A DNA stretch of 64,000 nucleotides from assembly GCF_003311635.1 (NCBI RefSeq), contig NZ_QEXL01000001.1, positions 174,900 to 238,899 of the forward strand. Direction: 5' to 3'. This document shows positions 11,046 to 20,469 of the stretch, in pieces. The position numbers and the translations under genes are program-made. Under the pieces are notes generated by a model. The model was not told where the DNA came from, searched no databases, and saw only the letters and a list, made by a program, of their open reading frames with translations. This stretch comes from Novacetimonas cocois (GTDB lineage Bacteria; Pseudomonadota; Alphaproteobacteria; Acetobacterales; Acetobacteraceae). Positions within the stretch are counted from its first letter, which is position 1. Each line of letters begins with the position of its first letter.

Positions 11046-12160
11046 TATCCGTCCTCTAGATGAAGAAGTAGCGAAACTGCAAGACAAAGCCCCGCCCCGG
11101 TGGGCGCCCATGCGGCAAGAACGGGGGGAAGCGCGCCGGATTCACCGAACTGCGCCGCGATCTTGGAAATCGCGAACAGGGCGAAACCGGCCCCGACGCC
11201 AAGGCTGATCATGCGCACGACGCCCCCACGGCGGGCGGGGCGCATGGAAAATCCGGCCGCCACCAGTGCCATCGTGCCGCACAGGATCGGCAGGGTCAGC
11301 AGGCTCTGGAACCGCAGCCGGTGCCGGATGGAGGAAAAACCCGAATGGTTCAGCAGCTTGATGAACCCCGGCAGCGCCCATACCGACAGCGTGTTGGGGG
11401 AGGCAAAGCTGTCCTGCACCCCCGCAAGCGTCAGGTCGGCCGGCAGGGTCATATGCCCCATGTCCACCGGGTTTTCATCCGGGCGCAGCAGGCGGGCCTC
11501 GTCCAGCACCCATCGCCCGTTGCCCAGATAGCCGCGTCCCGCCTCGATCCGCGCCAGCATGCGGTCGTGACCGTCAAGGCGATAGACGCTGATGTCGGAA
11601 ATGCGCATCACGTTGCCCTGCAGCTTCACATGCCGGGCATGGATGATGGCGACGCCATGATCGGTCAGGCCGTTGTCCGACTGGCGCAGCCACAGGGTGC
11701 CGCCGCTCATGTTCAGGGCCTTGCCCGTATTGTCGCGCAGGTACTGCTGGTCCAGGATTTCCGCGCGGCGGTACATGGCCGATGACAGGGGGCTTACGAC
11801 CGTGGTGGACAGCGTGCCGATCAGCACGGCGCACCCGACCGGCCCCGTCAGGAACTGCCACGCCGAAATCCCCGCCGCGCGTGCCACCACCAGTTCGGAG
11901 GAACGCGCCAGCCGCCAGAAACAGATGATCCCCCCCAGCAGGACGCCAAAGGGCAGGATCTCCAGCATGGCGAAGGGAATGTGCAGCATCGCGATCTCGC
12001 TGACGAGGGAGGCCGGCACATTGGGACGGGTGGAGACGCGACGCAGCAGGTCGATGAAATCGAACAGCGTGATCAGCCCCGTCAGGAAGGCGATCACCGC
12101 CAGCACGGCATAGGTGAACTGCCGCGCGATATACAGGGAAAGGGTAAGGGCGAAGTTCAT
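11045..12160 (-). CDS. lptG: LPS export ABC transporter permease LptG
   Basis: LptG pairs with LptF and the LptB ATPase to lift lipopolysaccharide out of the inner membrane. The 371-residue protein has the YjgP/YjgQ fold. Three N-terminal membrane helices include FTYAVLAVIAFLTGLITLFD and AMLEILPFGVLLGGIICFW. A periplasmic beta-rich domain lies near 120-260 (GTLWLRQSD; RISDISVYRLDGHDRML), followed by three C-terminal helices (LLTLPILCGTMALVAAGFSM). It overlaps lptF upstream by ATGA and lptD downstream by one base, so the three are translationally coupled. LptB, LptA and LptC are not in the window. Confidence 0.95.
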   Translation of the reverse strand: MNFALTLSLYIARQFTYAVLAVIAFLTGLITLFDFIDLLRRVSTRPNVPASLVSEIAMLHIPFAMLEILPFGVLLGGIICFWRLARSSELVVARAAGISAWQFLTGPVGCAVLIGTLSTTVVSPLSSAMYRRAEILDQQYLRDNTGKALNMSGGTLWLRQSDNGLTDHGVAIIHARHVKLQGNVMRISDISVYRLDGHDRMLARIEAGRGYLGNGRWVLDEARLLRPDENPVDMGHMTLPADLTLAGVQDSFASPNTLSVWALPGFIKLLNHSGFSSIRHRLRFQSLLTLPILCGTMALVAAGFSMRPARRGGVVRMISLGVGAGFALFAISKIAAQFGESGALPPVLAAWAPTGAGLCLAVSLLLHLEDG

Positions 12161-13317
12161 TGCGGCGATTGCGCCCGTGGCGCGGCGCGGCGGCCGCCCG
12201 GTTCAGGCCAGAACAGGATGGCCAGGCAGACCAGACCCGGTACGATGGCGCATACCCACATCAGCGGGACCAGCGCGAGGTTGCGGCTGGCAAGGTTCTG
12301 CACCAGCAGCGTCAGCGACTGCATCGCCACCACCGCGAGCGTCGCGGCCACGGGGCGCGTGATGTTGCCGTGGCGCGAAAAGCCGCCCCCCAGCGCGCTG
12401 AGCAGCCCGATCATGGCAAAGGAAAAGGCGCAGAAGGGCGAGGCAAGGCGGCGCCAGCCCTCGATAATCATCTTCTTTTCGTCGCGCGGCGAAAACTGCC
12501 GCAGGTTGGGGTGCAGCAGTTCCGACAGCGGCAGTTCGTTTGCATCGGGCTGGCGGGCATGCGGGCCATGGGAACTTGTCAGGTCGATGGTGTTGCGCGC
12601 GAAGCTCAGCACGTTCAGCCGCCCGGTCTTGCGGTCGATTTCCTGCCGCGACCCGTTGAACAGGACCACGCGGGGCTGGTCGTTGATGATGACCAGACTG
12701 CCTTCCTCCGCCAGGATGGTGGCCTGCGCGTCGGGCTGGCGGTCGTCCTCGACCATGATGCCATGCAGCATGCCACTTTCATCACGGGTGCGGATATAGA
12801 CGGTCATGTTGTCGGATACCTGCGTGAATACCCCGTCCTGAATCAGGAAGGCCGCCATCTTGTTGCGGATCTGGTATTCATACTGGCGAAAGGCGTGATA
12901 CGAGGCCGGTACGATCCACAGGTTCAGCATGAAGCATATCAGCGTCGAAATGGCCGCGCACAGCAGGGCCGGACGCGCCATCATGAACGGCGACAGGCCC
13001 GCCGCCTGCATGACCGTCAGTTCACGGTCCGACCCCAGCCGCTGATAGACGAACTGCACCACGACGAATGTCGTGATCGGCAGGATGACCGCGACAAAGG
13101 ACGGGATCAGCAGGCTGGTCAGCTGGATGAACACCCGCAGCGACAGCCCGCGCCCCACCACCAGCGATACGAAGTGCAGCGACTGCGTCAGCCAGATCAG
13201 GACAGCCAGCGCCCCCGTCGTCGCGACAAGCGCCAGCAGCAGCTGCCGCAGGACATAGCGGTCCAGAATCGACAGGCGCGTGGAAAAGCGTTGGGTGACG
13301 GGGTAGGCGACAGGCAT
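12157..13317 (-). CDS. lptF: LPS export ABC transporter permease LptF
   Basis: This is the partner permease of LptG. The 386-residue protein begins with ILDRYVLRQLLLALVATTGA, a typical LptF opening. It has N-terminal helices (FIQLTSLLIPSFVAVILPIT), the YQRLGSDRELTVMQAAGLSP coupling segment that contacts LptB, a periplasmic domain near 130-270 and a C-terminal helix bundle (SPFCAFSFAMIGLLSALGGG). Its stop overlaps the lptG start (ATGA). The 107-nt space upstream holds a G/C-rich inverted sequence behind the FAD oxidase gene, so lptF probably starts its own transcript. Confidence 0.95.
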   Translation of the reverse strand: MPVAYPVTQRFSTRLSILDRYVLRQLLLALVATTGALAVLIWLTQSLHFVSLVVGRGLSLRVFIQLTSLLIPSFVAVILPITTFVVVQFVYQRLGSDRELTVMQAAGLSPFMMARPALLCAAISTLICFMLNLWIVPASYHAFRQYEYQIRNKMAAFLIQDGVFTQVSDNMTVYIRTRDESGMLHGIMVEDDRQPDAQATILAEEGSLVIINDQPRVVLFNGSRQEIDRKTGRLNVLSFARNTIDLTSSHGPHARQPDANELPLSELLHPNLRQFSPRDEKKMIIEGWRRLASPFCAFSFAMIGLLSALGGGFSRHGNITRPVAATLAVVAMQSLTLLVQNLASRNLALVPLMWVCAIVPGLVCLAILFWPEPGGRRAAPRAQSPQ

Positions 13318-13424
13318 GCCCCTGTCTAGCTCTCATCGCGATGCATAAAAAGGTGTGTTACCGTACTCGTCTGAAACAGTTTGTATTTTGTGGTCATCTC
13401 GCCGGGGTGTCCCGCCGGCCACGC

Positions 13425-14897
13425 TCACGCGGCGCCTGACGCGGGGGCGGATGCGGCGGGTGGGAAGATTTTTCCGGGGTTCATCAGGTTTTGCGGGTCA
13501 AGCGCCGCCTTGATCCGCCGCATGGTCGCAAGTTCCGCTCCGCCGCGCCATTCGGCCATCATGTAGGGTTTGAGCTGCCCCACCCCGTGTTCGGCGGAAA
13601 AGGACCCGTCCAGGTCCCGCACGATATCGGCCACCGTGTCCATGATGTCGTGCGCGCGTGCCAGAAAGGCATCGCCGGACATGTCGGTGGGCTGCACCAG
13701 ATTGAAATGGATGTTGCCATCGCCCAGGTGGCCAAACGGCGCGGGACGGATGCCGGGGATCAGTTCCTCGCACGCGCGGGTGGCGCGCGCGATCAGTTCC
13801 GGCACGCGCGATACGGGGACGGAGACATCGTTCTTCACGCTCGCGCCCGCGCGTTTCTGCGCCTCCGCATGCTCCTCGCGCAGTTTCCACAGGTTCGTGC
13901 GCTGTCCCTCGCTTTCGGCCATGACCGCGTCGGTGACGATGCCATTTTCCATCGCATCGGCCAGCACGCCTTCCATGAACTCGCGCAGGTTGGCATCGGG
14001 ACGGGGGGTCGCCAGTTCCACCAGCACATAGGCGGGTGCGGGTTGCTCCAGCGGCAGGGCCGCGCCGGGGATCAGTTCGTTCACCAGCGCCATGCCCGTG
14101 CCCGACATGTATTCGAACGCCTGGATCAGGGCGGGGTCCAGCGCGCGGAACGCACTGAACAGCGCCAGCGCGCCCTGCGCATCCCCGACGGCGCACAGGG
14201 CGACCTCCACCTCCTTCGGCGCGGGCTGGAGCTGGATGATCGCGCGCGTGATGAAGCCCAGCGTCCCTTCGGAACCGACAAACAGCTGGCGCAGGGCGTA
14301 TCCGGTGTTGTCCTTGCGCAACCGGCGCAGGCCGTGGAACACCTCCCCATCGGGCAGCACCGCCTCCAGCCCCAGCACCAGTTCGCGGGCATTGCCGTAC
14401 CGCACGGTGTTGTTGCCGCCCGCGTTCGTCGCAAGGACGCCGCCCATCTGCGCCGACCCTTCGGAAGAGATCGACAGCGGCAGCATCATCCCCGCGTCCC
14501 GCGCGGCATCCTGCGCCACCTTCAGGGGAACCCCCGCCTCGACCTCCATCGTCATTTCATGGGGGTCGATCCCGCGGATATGGTTCATGCGCGACATGCA
14601 GATGACGATTTCGCGGCCGCTGTCATCGGGGGTCGCGCCACCCACCATGCTGGTGTTGCCGCCCTGTGGCACCATCGGCACGCCATACGCCACACACAGC
14701 CGCACCGCCGCCGACAGCGCGTCGGTATCAGCCGGGCGCAGCACCGCCAGCGCCCGGCCATGATACAGGTTGCGCCAGTCGGTGCAGAACGGGTCGATAT
14801 CGTCCGCCGCCGTCAGGACGCCCGCAGGACCCAGCACGTCCGCAAGCTGTTCGAGCAGGCGCGTATGATCGGCGGGGGCGGGGGCTGCGGCGGTCAT
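13425..14897 (-). CDS. FAD-linked oxidase of the D-lactate/glycolate/2-hydroxyglutarate dehydrogenase family
   Basis: The 490-residue flavoprotein should oxidise a D-2-hydroxy acid and pass electrons to quinone or another carrier. The N-terminal PCMH-type FAD domain (about 30-215) shows VLRPADTDALSAAVRLCVAY, VPQGGNTSMVGGATPDD, SSEGSAQMGGVLATNAGGNN and VGSEGTLGFITRA. The C-terminal FAD-oxidase domain (about 250-485) shows GHLGDGNIHFNLVQP, with metal- and substrate-binding histidines, and SFSAEHGVGQLKPYMM. Specificity among lactate, glycolate and 2-hydroxyglutarate cannot be read with confidence. The start overlaps the stop of the upstream gene (ATGA), so it is coupled to it. Confidence 0.9.
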   Translation of the reverse strand: MTAAAPAPADHTRLLEQLADVLGPAGVLTAADDIDPFCTDWRNLYHGRALAVLRPADTDALSAAVRLCVAYGVPMVPQGGNTSMVGGATPDDSGREIVICMSRMNHIRGIDPHEMTMEVEAGVPLKVAQDAARDAGMMLPLSISSEGSAQMGGVLATNAGGNNTVRYGNARELVLGLEAVLPDGEVFHGLRRLRKDNTGYALRQLFVGSEGTLGFITRAIIQLQPAPKEVEVALCAVGDAQGALALFSAFRALDPALIQAFEYMSGTGMALVNELIPGAALPLEQPAPAYVLVELATPRPDANLREFMEGVLADAMENGIVTDAVMAESEGQRTNLWKLREEHAEAQKRAGASVKNDVSVPVSRVPELIARATRACEELIPGIRPAPFGHLGDGNIHFNLVQPTDMSGDAFLARAHDIMDTVADIVRDLDGSFSAEHGVGQLKPYMMAEWRGGAELATMRRIKAALDPQNLMNPGKIFPPAASAPASGAA

Positions 14898-15529
14898 GAG
14901 GGCAGGATTCCTGAAATCTGGTTCTGGCTGAATGGCGGCGCGGGCAGCTGCGCGTGGCTCTGGCGCTGCAGCGCGGGGTAGGAGGCGCTGGCCTGCGCGG
15001 GGGAACTGTCGAGCGTGTGGAAAAGCTCCGTCATCGCGATGCCCGCCAGCGTGCCGATGGTCAGCGCCAGCATCAGTGTCGAGCGGCGTCCCGTCCGCGC
15101 GCTGGCCACCGGATGCGCCTGTATCTGCGACAGGGCGGCCTGTGTCTCCGCGCGGGCCTGCTGCGTCTGGTACAGTTCGAAACGCAGTGCTTCGTTACTG
15201 GCGCGGCTGTCGCGCAGGGCGAGGTCAAGCTTGCGGATGCTGTCGGTCAGTTCGGAAATGCGGGCGTGGGAATCCTGGATTTCACGCGCTGCCGCCGCAC
15301 TCGTCCGCCCGCCGCGCGGGGCGCGGGGCTTGGGCGGCGGACGCTTGGGGGGATTGGGCGCGATGGCCTGGAACAGGTTCTTCAGCGCGCCGCCGGTCAC
15401 CTGGTTCTTGCGCGCCCGCGCCCGGATGGCCGCCAGCGCATTTTCGGACTGCCCGGCATGATCCTCCAGCACCAGTGCCAGAATATCCGACAGGATCTTG
15501 AGTTCCTTGGGGTCTAGGCTATCGCTCAT
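14894..15529 (-). CDS. hypothetical protein with coiled coil and one membrane helix
   Basis: I do not recognise a named family. The 211-residue product starts at the ATG at 15529. A second in-frame ATG at 15559, only 9 nt after the sua5 stop, would add 10 residues and cannot be excluded. Residues 1-50 form a helical, charged domain (KELKILSDILALVLEDHAGQ), followed by a basic Pro/Arg/Lys linker. A coiled coil lies near 80-140 (ISELTDSIRKLDLALRDSRA), then a membrane helix near 150-175 (STLMLALTIGTLAGIAMTEL), and a short Gln/Pro-rich tail. The positive-inside rule puts the coiled coil in the cytoplasm. It lies between sua5 and the FAD oxidase and is coupled to the latter. Confidence 0.75.
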   Translation of the reverse strand: MSDSLDPKELKILSDILALVLEDHAGQSENALAAIRARARKNQVTGGALKNLFQAIAPNPPKRPPPKPRAPRGGRTSAAAAREIQDSHARISELTDSIRKLDLALRDSRASNEALRFELYQTQQARAETQAALSQIQAHPVASARTGRRSTLMLALTIGTLAGIAMTELFHTLDSSPAQASASYPALQRQSHAQLPAPPFSQNQISGILPS

Positions 15530-15568
15530 GTCAGGTATCGCCGGGATCGGGTCATGCACAGCATCGGG

Positions 15569-16540
15569 TTATCGTGGACGGGGACAGGCGGCGCGGGCCA
15601 GGCGGTCGCGGATGGCCGCCCCCAGTCCGTGCGCCGGCACGGGCTGGACCGCGATGGCGCGCAGTCCGCGCCGGTGCCCTTCCATATCAAGAAACCGCAG
15701 CCCGGCGAAGAGGCGCGCCGCCGCTTCGTCCAGCTTTTCTGTCGGGCTGAGGTTCCAGACAAGCTGACTGCCCGCAAGTTCGGGGCCGAACGCCAGCAGG
15801 GCCTCGTCGGCGGCAACATGCGTCGCCTCCAGCCGGACCGGCAGGGCGGGGGCATAATGGGACGACAGGCGCCCGGGCGCTGCGGGCCGCGCGTCGCAGG
15901 TGGCGTGGGGCAGGGCGATATCGGGACAGATTTCGCGCAGGGCCTCGATCGTGATGCCCCCCGGCCGCAGCAGGACGGGACGCGCGCCCGTCAGGTCGAC
16001 GATCGTGCTTTCGACGCCCACCGCGCATGGCCCGGAATCCAGCACGGCGTCGATGCGTCCCTCCAGCCCTGCAAGGACATGGGCGGCGGTGGACGGGCTG
16101 ACCCGCCCGGACGGATTGGCCGACGGGGCGGCAACGGGGATGCCGGCACGCGCCAGCAGCGCGCGCGCCACCGCGCCGGAGGGCACGCGCACCGCGACCG
16201 ATGGCAGTCCCGCCCCCGCCAGGTCGGAAATGGCGCATGTGGACGTGCGGGGCAGCACCATCGTCAGCGGGCCGGGCCAGAACCGCCGCGCCAACTTCTG
16301 CGCAAGCTCATCTGCCTGCGCATGTTCGAAGGCGGTCGCGGCGTCGGGAAAATGACTGATGAGCGGGTTGAAGGCGGGACGTTCCTTGGCCGCGAAAATG
16401 CCCGCCACGGCCTGTGCGTTGCGCGCGTCGGCCCCCAGCCCGTAAACGGTTTCCGTGCCGAACGCGACAAGGCCGCCCGCGCGCAGGATATCCGCCGCGA
16501 CGGCAATCCCCGCCTCATCCGCCACCAGCCGCCGTGTCAT
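15569..16540 (-). CDS. tsaC: threonylcarbamoyl-AMP synthase (Sua5/YrdC family)
   Basis: It makes threonylcarbamoyl-AMP from threonine, bicarbonate and ATP, the first step of the t6A37 modification of ANN-decoding tRNAs. The 323-residue form is the long Sua5 type. The YrdC domain covers about residues 10-190 (GGLVAFGTETVYGLGADARN; KERPAFNPLISHF; FWPGPLTMVLPRT; SVAVRVPSG; APSANPSGRVSPSTAAHV). The Sua5 C-terminal domain follows a linker with APGRLSSHYAP. The ATG at 16540 overlaps the cysQ stop (ATGA); the longer open frame upstream lies inside cysQ and is not used. Confidence 0.93.
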   Translation of the reverse strand: MTRRLVADEAGIAVAADILRAGGLVAFGTETVYGLGADARNAQAVAGIFAAKERPAFNPLISHFPDAATAFEHAQADELAQKLARRFWPGPLTMVLPRTSTCAISDLAGAGLPSVAVRVPSGAVARALLARAGIPVAAPSANPSGRVSPSTAAHVLAGLEGRIDAVLDSGPCAVGVESTIVDLTGARPVLLRPGGITIEALREICPDIALPHATCDARPAAPGRLSSHYAPALPVRLEATHVAADEALLAFGPELAGSQLVWNLSPTEKLDEAAARLFAGLRFLDMEGHRRGLRAIAVQPVPAHGLGAAIRDRLARAACPRPR

Positions 16541-17322
16541 CGCGCGCCACGGCAGATGAAGGGCGGGTTGCGCCACTGCGCCTTGCCATAGGTCAGCGGC
16601 GTGCCATCGAATTCGGTGATGCTGCCGCCTGCTGCTTCCAGCACCGCCTGCGGCGCGGCGGTGTCCCATTCCATCGTCGGGCCCAGCCGGGGGTACAGGT
16701 CGGCCTGTCCTTCCGCGACGCGGATGAACTTGGCGGCCGATCCGATGTTACGGATGCTGGCGACCGGCTGTTGCGCCAGCAGGTCCTTCAGGCGCGGATC
16801 ATCGGCATAATGGCGCGAGGCAAGGACATCCAGACCCGCCGGGGCGGGGCGGCGGACATGGATCGGATGCTGGCCGTGGCTGTCGCGCCGCCATGCGCCG
16901 TGGCCCACCCGCCCGGCATAGACCTGATGATATGCCGGCAGCGCGACCGCGCCGAGGACGGCCGCGCCATCGCGCACCAGCCCGATATTGACGGTAAAGT
17001 CATCGCGTCCCGCCGCGAATTCCCGCGTACCGTCCAGCGGATCGACCAGCCAGTAGGTCCGGCCCGCCTCCACCGCGATGCCCGCTGCCGCCTCTTCCTC
17101 CGCGATGACGGGGATGGAGGGGACCGCCGCGCGCAGCCCGGCAAGGATATGCGTCTCTGCCGCGTGGTCGGCCTCGGTCACGGGGGACTCATCGCTTTTG
17201 ACATGCGTGACGAACCCGCGCGCGCGGATGTCACGGATCAGTCCGGCGGCCTCCGTCGCAAGGCGGACCGCCAGATCCAGCAGGGCCGCGTCATCATGTA
17301 CGGGCAAGGATGGTATGTTCAT
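16537..17322 (-). CDS. cysQ: 3'(2'),5'-bisphosphate nucleotidase CysQ
   Basis: It removes the 3' phosphate from PAP, a by-product of sulphate assimilation, and protects against PAP build-up. The 261-residue protein has the lithium-sensitive phosphatase motifs: metal-binding EEE at 75-77, DPLDGTREF at 94-102 and WDTAAPQAVL near 218. Inositol monophosphatase shares this fold, but the sequence around DPLDGT and the length fit CysQ. It starts the minus-strand run cysQ-sua5-unknown-FAD oxidase and is divergent from pepA across 206 nt. Confidence 0.9.
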   Translation of the reverse strand: MNIPSLPVHDDAALLDLAVRLATEAAGLIRDIRARGFVTHVKSDESPVTEADHAAETHILAGLRAAVPSIPVIAEEEAAAGIAVEAGRTYWLVDPLDGTREFAAGRDDFTVNIGLVRDGAAVLGAVALPAYHQVYAGRVGHGAWRRDSHGQHPIHVRRPAPAGLDVLASRHYADDPRLKDLLAQQPVASIRNIGSAAKFIRVAEGQADLYPRLGPTMEWDTAAPQAVLEAAGGSITEFDGTPLTYGKAQWRNPPFICRGAR

Positions 17323-17528
17323 GCTGATGGCATTAGCTTACTCATGCCGCGCCGTCATGCGTTTATGCGACGCGACATGCATTCGTACCCTTCGCGCGGG
17401 AAGGGCCACGGGCATGCAATGGCGGCGGGTGGGGAAGTTTTTTCCCGCCGGATCAGGGGGATCCCCGTGCCCGGCGCGTGATTTCGTGTCACGATGTCCC
17501 TTATTTTCTCAAGCGGAGCGATGGCTTC

Positions 17529-18998
17529 ATGCTCGATACTGGTTTTTCTGATTCCCGCCTGCCGCAGGGCGGCGTGCTGGCGATTCTGGCCCCTTCCGAT
17601 GGCGCTCCCTCCGCGCTTTATGCCCAGGCGGACGCGGCCACGGGCGGCGCGCTGACGCGCGCGGCAAAGGCGGCCGATTTCACCTTTGCCGCGAAAAGTT
17701 CCTGCGTGGTGCTGGCGCCGGGCGCGGATTTCGGGCGCGTCGTGCTGATCGGCCTTGGCCCGTGCGAGGGGATTGACGCGCGCGCGGCGGAACAGGCCGG
17801 TGGTGCCGTGGCCGGTGCGCTGGGCAAGGTGACGGAACGCGCGGTCGTGGCGGCCGATACGCTGTCGCCCGAACTGGCGGCGCATGTGGCGCTGGGGGCC
17901 ACGCTGGGGGCCTACCGTTTCGATACCTATCGCACGACATGGCGCGAGGGGGAGGCATGGAAGCTTGCGGCGGTGGACATCCTTGTCGCCGATGCCGCCT
18001 CCGCCAAAGCTGCGTGGGCCGGCCTGTCCGCCGTGGCGCGTGGCGTGACGCTGTGCCGCGACCTTGTCAACGAACCGGCGAACATGCTGCGCCCCGACGC
18101 GTTCGAGGCCCGCATCCTCAGGCTGCGCGACCTTGGCGTGGAGGTCGAGGTGCTGGATCGCGATGCCATGCACGAACTGGGCTTTGGCGCGTTGCTGGGC
18201 GTGGGGCAGGGAAGCTCCGTCCCGCCGCGCACCGTCATCATGCGCTGGAACGGCGCCGGGACGGACGAGGCGCCGGTCGCCTTCATCGGCAAGGGGGTGA
18301 CGTTCGATTCGGGCGGCATTTCGATCAAGCCCGCCGCCGGCATGGAGGAAATGAAGACCGACATGGGCGGGGCCGCCGCCGTGGTGGGCACCATCGCGGC
18401 GCTGGCCGGGCGGCGCGCGCGCGTCAATGCCGTGGGTGTCGTGGGCCTGGTGGAAAACATGCTGTCGGGCGATGCGCAGCGTCCGGGTGACGTGGTGCGC
18501 ACGGCCTCCGGCCAGACGGTGGAGGTGCTCAACACCGATGCGGAGGGACGGCTGGTACTCGCGGACGTGCTGTGGTACGCGCAGGAACGTTTCAGGCCGC
18601 GTTTCATGATCGACCTCGCGACGCTGACGGGCGCGATCGTCGTAAGCCTGGGCAATGAACGCGCGGGCCTGTTCTCCAACGACGACACGCTGGCGCAGCA
18701 GCTTGCCGCCACGGGCGAAGTGGTGGGTGACCGGCTGTGGCGGATGCCGATGTGCGCGTCCTATCTCGAACTGCTGCGTTCGGATATCGCGGATCTGAAG
18801 AATATCGGCGGTCGCGCGGGCGGTTCGATCACGGCGGCGAAATTCCTCGAATGTTTCGTCAACAAGGTGCCGTGGGCGCATCTGGACATCGCCGGGACCG
18901 CCTTTGCCAGCAAGGGGACGGCCTGTATCCCCAAGGGGGCGACGGGGTATGGCGTGCGGCTGCTCGACCGGCTGGTGCGCGAACATTACGAAAGCTGA
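17529..18998 (+). CDS. pepA: leucyl aminopeptidase (M17 family, PepA)
   Basis: This is a cytosolic hexameric zinc or manganese aminopeptidase that removes N-terminal residues from peptides. The 489-residue product has a variable N-terminal domain and the catalytic domain from about residue 180. Motifs include CRDLVNEPANMLRP, GKGVTFDSGGISIKP (about 253-267, metal and substrate lysine), MKTDMGGAAAVVG and the diagnostic NTDAEGRLVLADVLWYA (about 334-350). The start is the ATG at 17529, preceded by GCGGAG; an in-frame ATG at 17478 would add residues with no homology. It heads a plus-strand run with holC 55 nt downstream, an arrangement often seen in proteobacteria. Confidence 0.96.
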   Translation: MLDTGFSDSRLPQGGVLAILAPSDGAPSALYAQADAATGGALTRAAKAADFTFAAKSSCVVLAPGADFGRVVLIGLGPCEGIDARAAEQAGGAVAGALGKVTERAVVAADTLSPELAAHVALGATLGAYRFDTYRTTWREGEAWKLAAVDILVADAASAKAAWAGLSAVARGVTLCRDLVNEPANMLRPDAFEARILRLRDLGVEVEVLDRDAMHELGFGALLGVGQGSSVPPRTVIMRWNGAGTDEAPVAFIGKGVTFDSGGISIKPAAGMEEMKTDMGGAAAVVGTIAALAGRRARVNAVGVVGLVENMLSGDAQRPGDVVRTASGQTVEVLNTDAEGRLVLADVLWYAQERFRPRFMIDLATLTGAIVVSLGNERAGLFSNDDTLAQQLAATGEVVGDRLWRMPMCASYLELLRSDIADLKNIGGRAGGSITAAKFLECFVNKVPWAHLDIAGTAFASKGTACIPKGATGYGVRLLDRLVREHYES

Positions 18999-19053
18999 GC
19001 AAAGCTGAGTCATGGCTGCTGCCCGGACAGGGCAGGACTTGGGAAGGAACTCC

Positions 19054-19497
19054 ATGGCGGAGATCGGTTTTTATCATCTGACGCGTTCCACGCCTGAGCA
19101 GGCGCTGCCTGCCCTGCTCGGGCGGACGCTGGATGCCGGTCATCGCGCCGTGGTGCGCTGCGGCAGCGAAGAACGGGTGAAGTGGTTCGATGACGTGCTG
19201 TGGCGCGCGGACGACCCCGTCTGGCTGCCGCACGGCACCCGTGCGACGGGACATGGAAGCTGGCAGCCGATCTGGCTGACCGCGGGGGAGGACGTGCCCA
19301 ATGACGCGACCTTCCTCTTTCTTCTCGATGGCGTGGCATATGACGGGCAGGCGCGTTTCGAGCGCGTGTTCGACCTGTTCGACGGCCATGACGAACAGGC
19401 CGTCGCCGCCGCGAGGCGCCGCTGGGTCGCCTGCCGGGAGGCCGGGCATACCCTGACCTACTGGCAGCAGCAGGCGAAGGGGTGGACGCGCAAGTAA
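19054..19497 (+). CDS. holC: DNA polymerase III chi subunit HolC
   Basis: Chi links the clamp loader to single-stranded DNA-binding protein. The 147-residue protein has the family opening EIGFYHLTRSTPEQALPALL and the core segments GHRAVVRCGSEERVKWFDDVL and WRADDPVWLPHGT, followed by the DATFLFLLDG strand. It ends in a basic tail (WQQQAKGWTRK), as expected. The ATG at 19054 follows GGAAGGA at ideal spacing, so the longer in-frame start at 19012 is not used. It directly follows pepA, the common partner of holC in alphaproteobacteria. Confidence 0.92.
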   Translation: MAEIGFYHLTRSTPEQALPALLGRTLDAGHRAVVRCGSEERVKWFDDVLWRADDPVWLPHGTRATGHGSWQPIWLTAGEDVPNDATFLFLLDGVAYDGQARFERVFDLFDGHDEQAVAAARRRWVACREAGHTLTYWQQQAKGWTRK

Positions 19498-19574
19498 GAT
19501 ACGCAGGTAACAGGCGGGATCGTGGCGGTCATGGTCCGCAGGCGGAACAGCAAAGCAAGGAAAGGCCGCGCAGC

Positions 19575-20426
19575 ATGAAAGACGTTACATTTCCCGATGG
19601 CATTACCGTTCCCGCACTGGGGATGGGCACATGGAACCTTGGGGATGACGACGGGCGTCGCAAGGCCGAGATACAGAGCATCCAGCTGGGGCTGGACGCG
19701 GGACTGCGGGTCGTCGATACGGCGGAAATGTACGGGTCCGGACGGTCGGAACGCCTGGTGGGGCAGGCGATCGCCGGCCGGCGCGATGATGTGTATCTGG
19801 TCAGCAAGGTCCTGCCCTCCAACGCGTCGCGCAAGGGGGTGCATGATGCCTGCGCCGCGTCGCTGAGGCGGCTGGGGACAGATCGGCTGGACCTGTATCT
19901 GCTGCACTGGCGCGGTTCGGTCCCGCTGGAGGAAACCGTGGCGGGGTTCGAGGACCTGATGCGCGCGGGGATGATCCGGGCGTGGGGGGTCTCCAACTTC
20001 GATGTCGATGACATGCGCGAACTTGCGCGCATTGCCAGTCCGGATCCGTGCTGCGCCAACCAGATCCTCTACAGCCTTGATTATCGCGGCGTCGAACATG
20101 ACCTGCTGGCCTATGACCGGGAGGCACGGATCGTGACCATGGCCTATTCCCCGCTGGGTCAGGGGGGCGAGCTTCTGCGCGCGCCGGTGCTGCGCAGGGT
20201 CGCGGCCCGGCACGAGACGGCGCTTGGCCCCGCCACGCCGGCGCAGGTCGCGCTGGCATGGGTACTTCGCCAGCCAGACCTGCTTGCGATTCCCAAGGCG
20301 GGTTCGCCCGCCCATCAGCGCGAAAACATCGCTGCCGCCGCGCTGGAGTTGACGAAAGCCGACCTGGCGGAGATTGATGATGCGATCCCGCCGCCGCGTC
20401 GCAAGGTTTCCCTTGCCATGATCTGA
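19575..20426 (+). CDS. aldo/keto reductase
   Basis: An NADPH-dependent reductase of aldehydes or ketones with a TIM-barrel fold. In the 283-residue product the catalytic tetrad is complete: D48, Y53 (within VVDTAEMYGSGRSERLVG), K78 (YLVSKVLP) and H111 (LYLLHWRG). The cofactor-binding end shows the AIPKAGSPAHQRENIAA segment. The physiological substrate is not evident. The ATG at 19575 follows AAGGAAAGG. It lies 78 nt after holC, and 56 nt before the first start candidate of the hydrogenase-like operon. Confidence 0.93.
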   Translation: MKDVTFPDGITVPALGMGTWNLGDDDGRRKAEIQSIQLGLDAGLRVVDTAEMYGSGRSERLVGQAIAGRRDDVYLVSKVLPSNASRKGVHDACAASLRRLGTDRLDLYLLHWRGSVPLEETVAGFEDLMRAGMIRAWGVSNFDVDDMRELARIASPDPCCANQILYSLDYRGVEHDLLAYDREARIVTMAYSPLGQGGELLRAPVLRRVAARHETALGPATPAQVALAWVLRQPDLLAIPKAGSPAHQRENIAAAALELTKADLAEIDDAIPPPRRKVSLAMI

Positions 20427-20469
20427 TCGTACGATCACGCGGCGGGCGGGGATGATCCCCATCGCGGGC

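Noticed and set aside
17424-17449. GGCGGG/CCCGCC hairpin upstream of pepA as a terminator
   Set aside because: The T-run lies in the loop rather than after the stem, and the place is a divergent promoter region.
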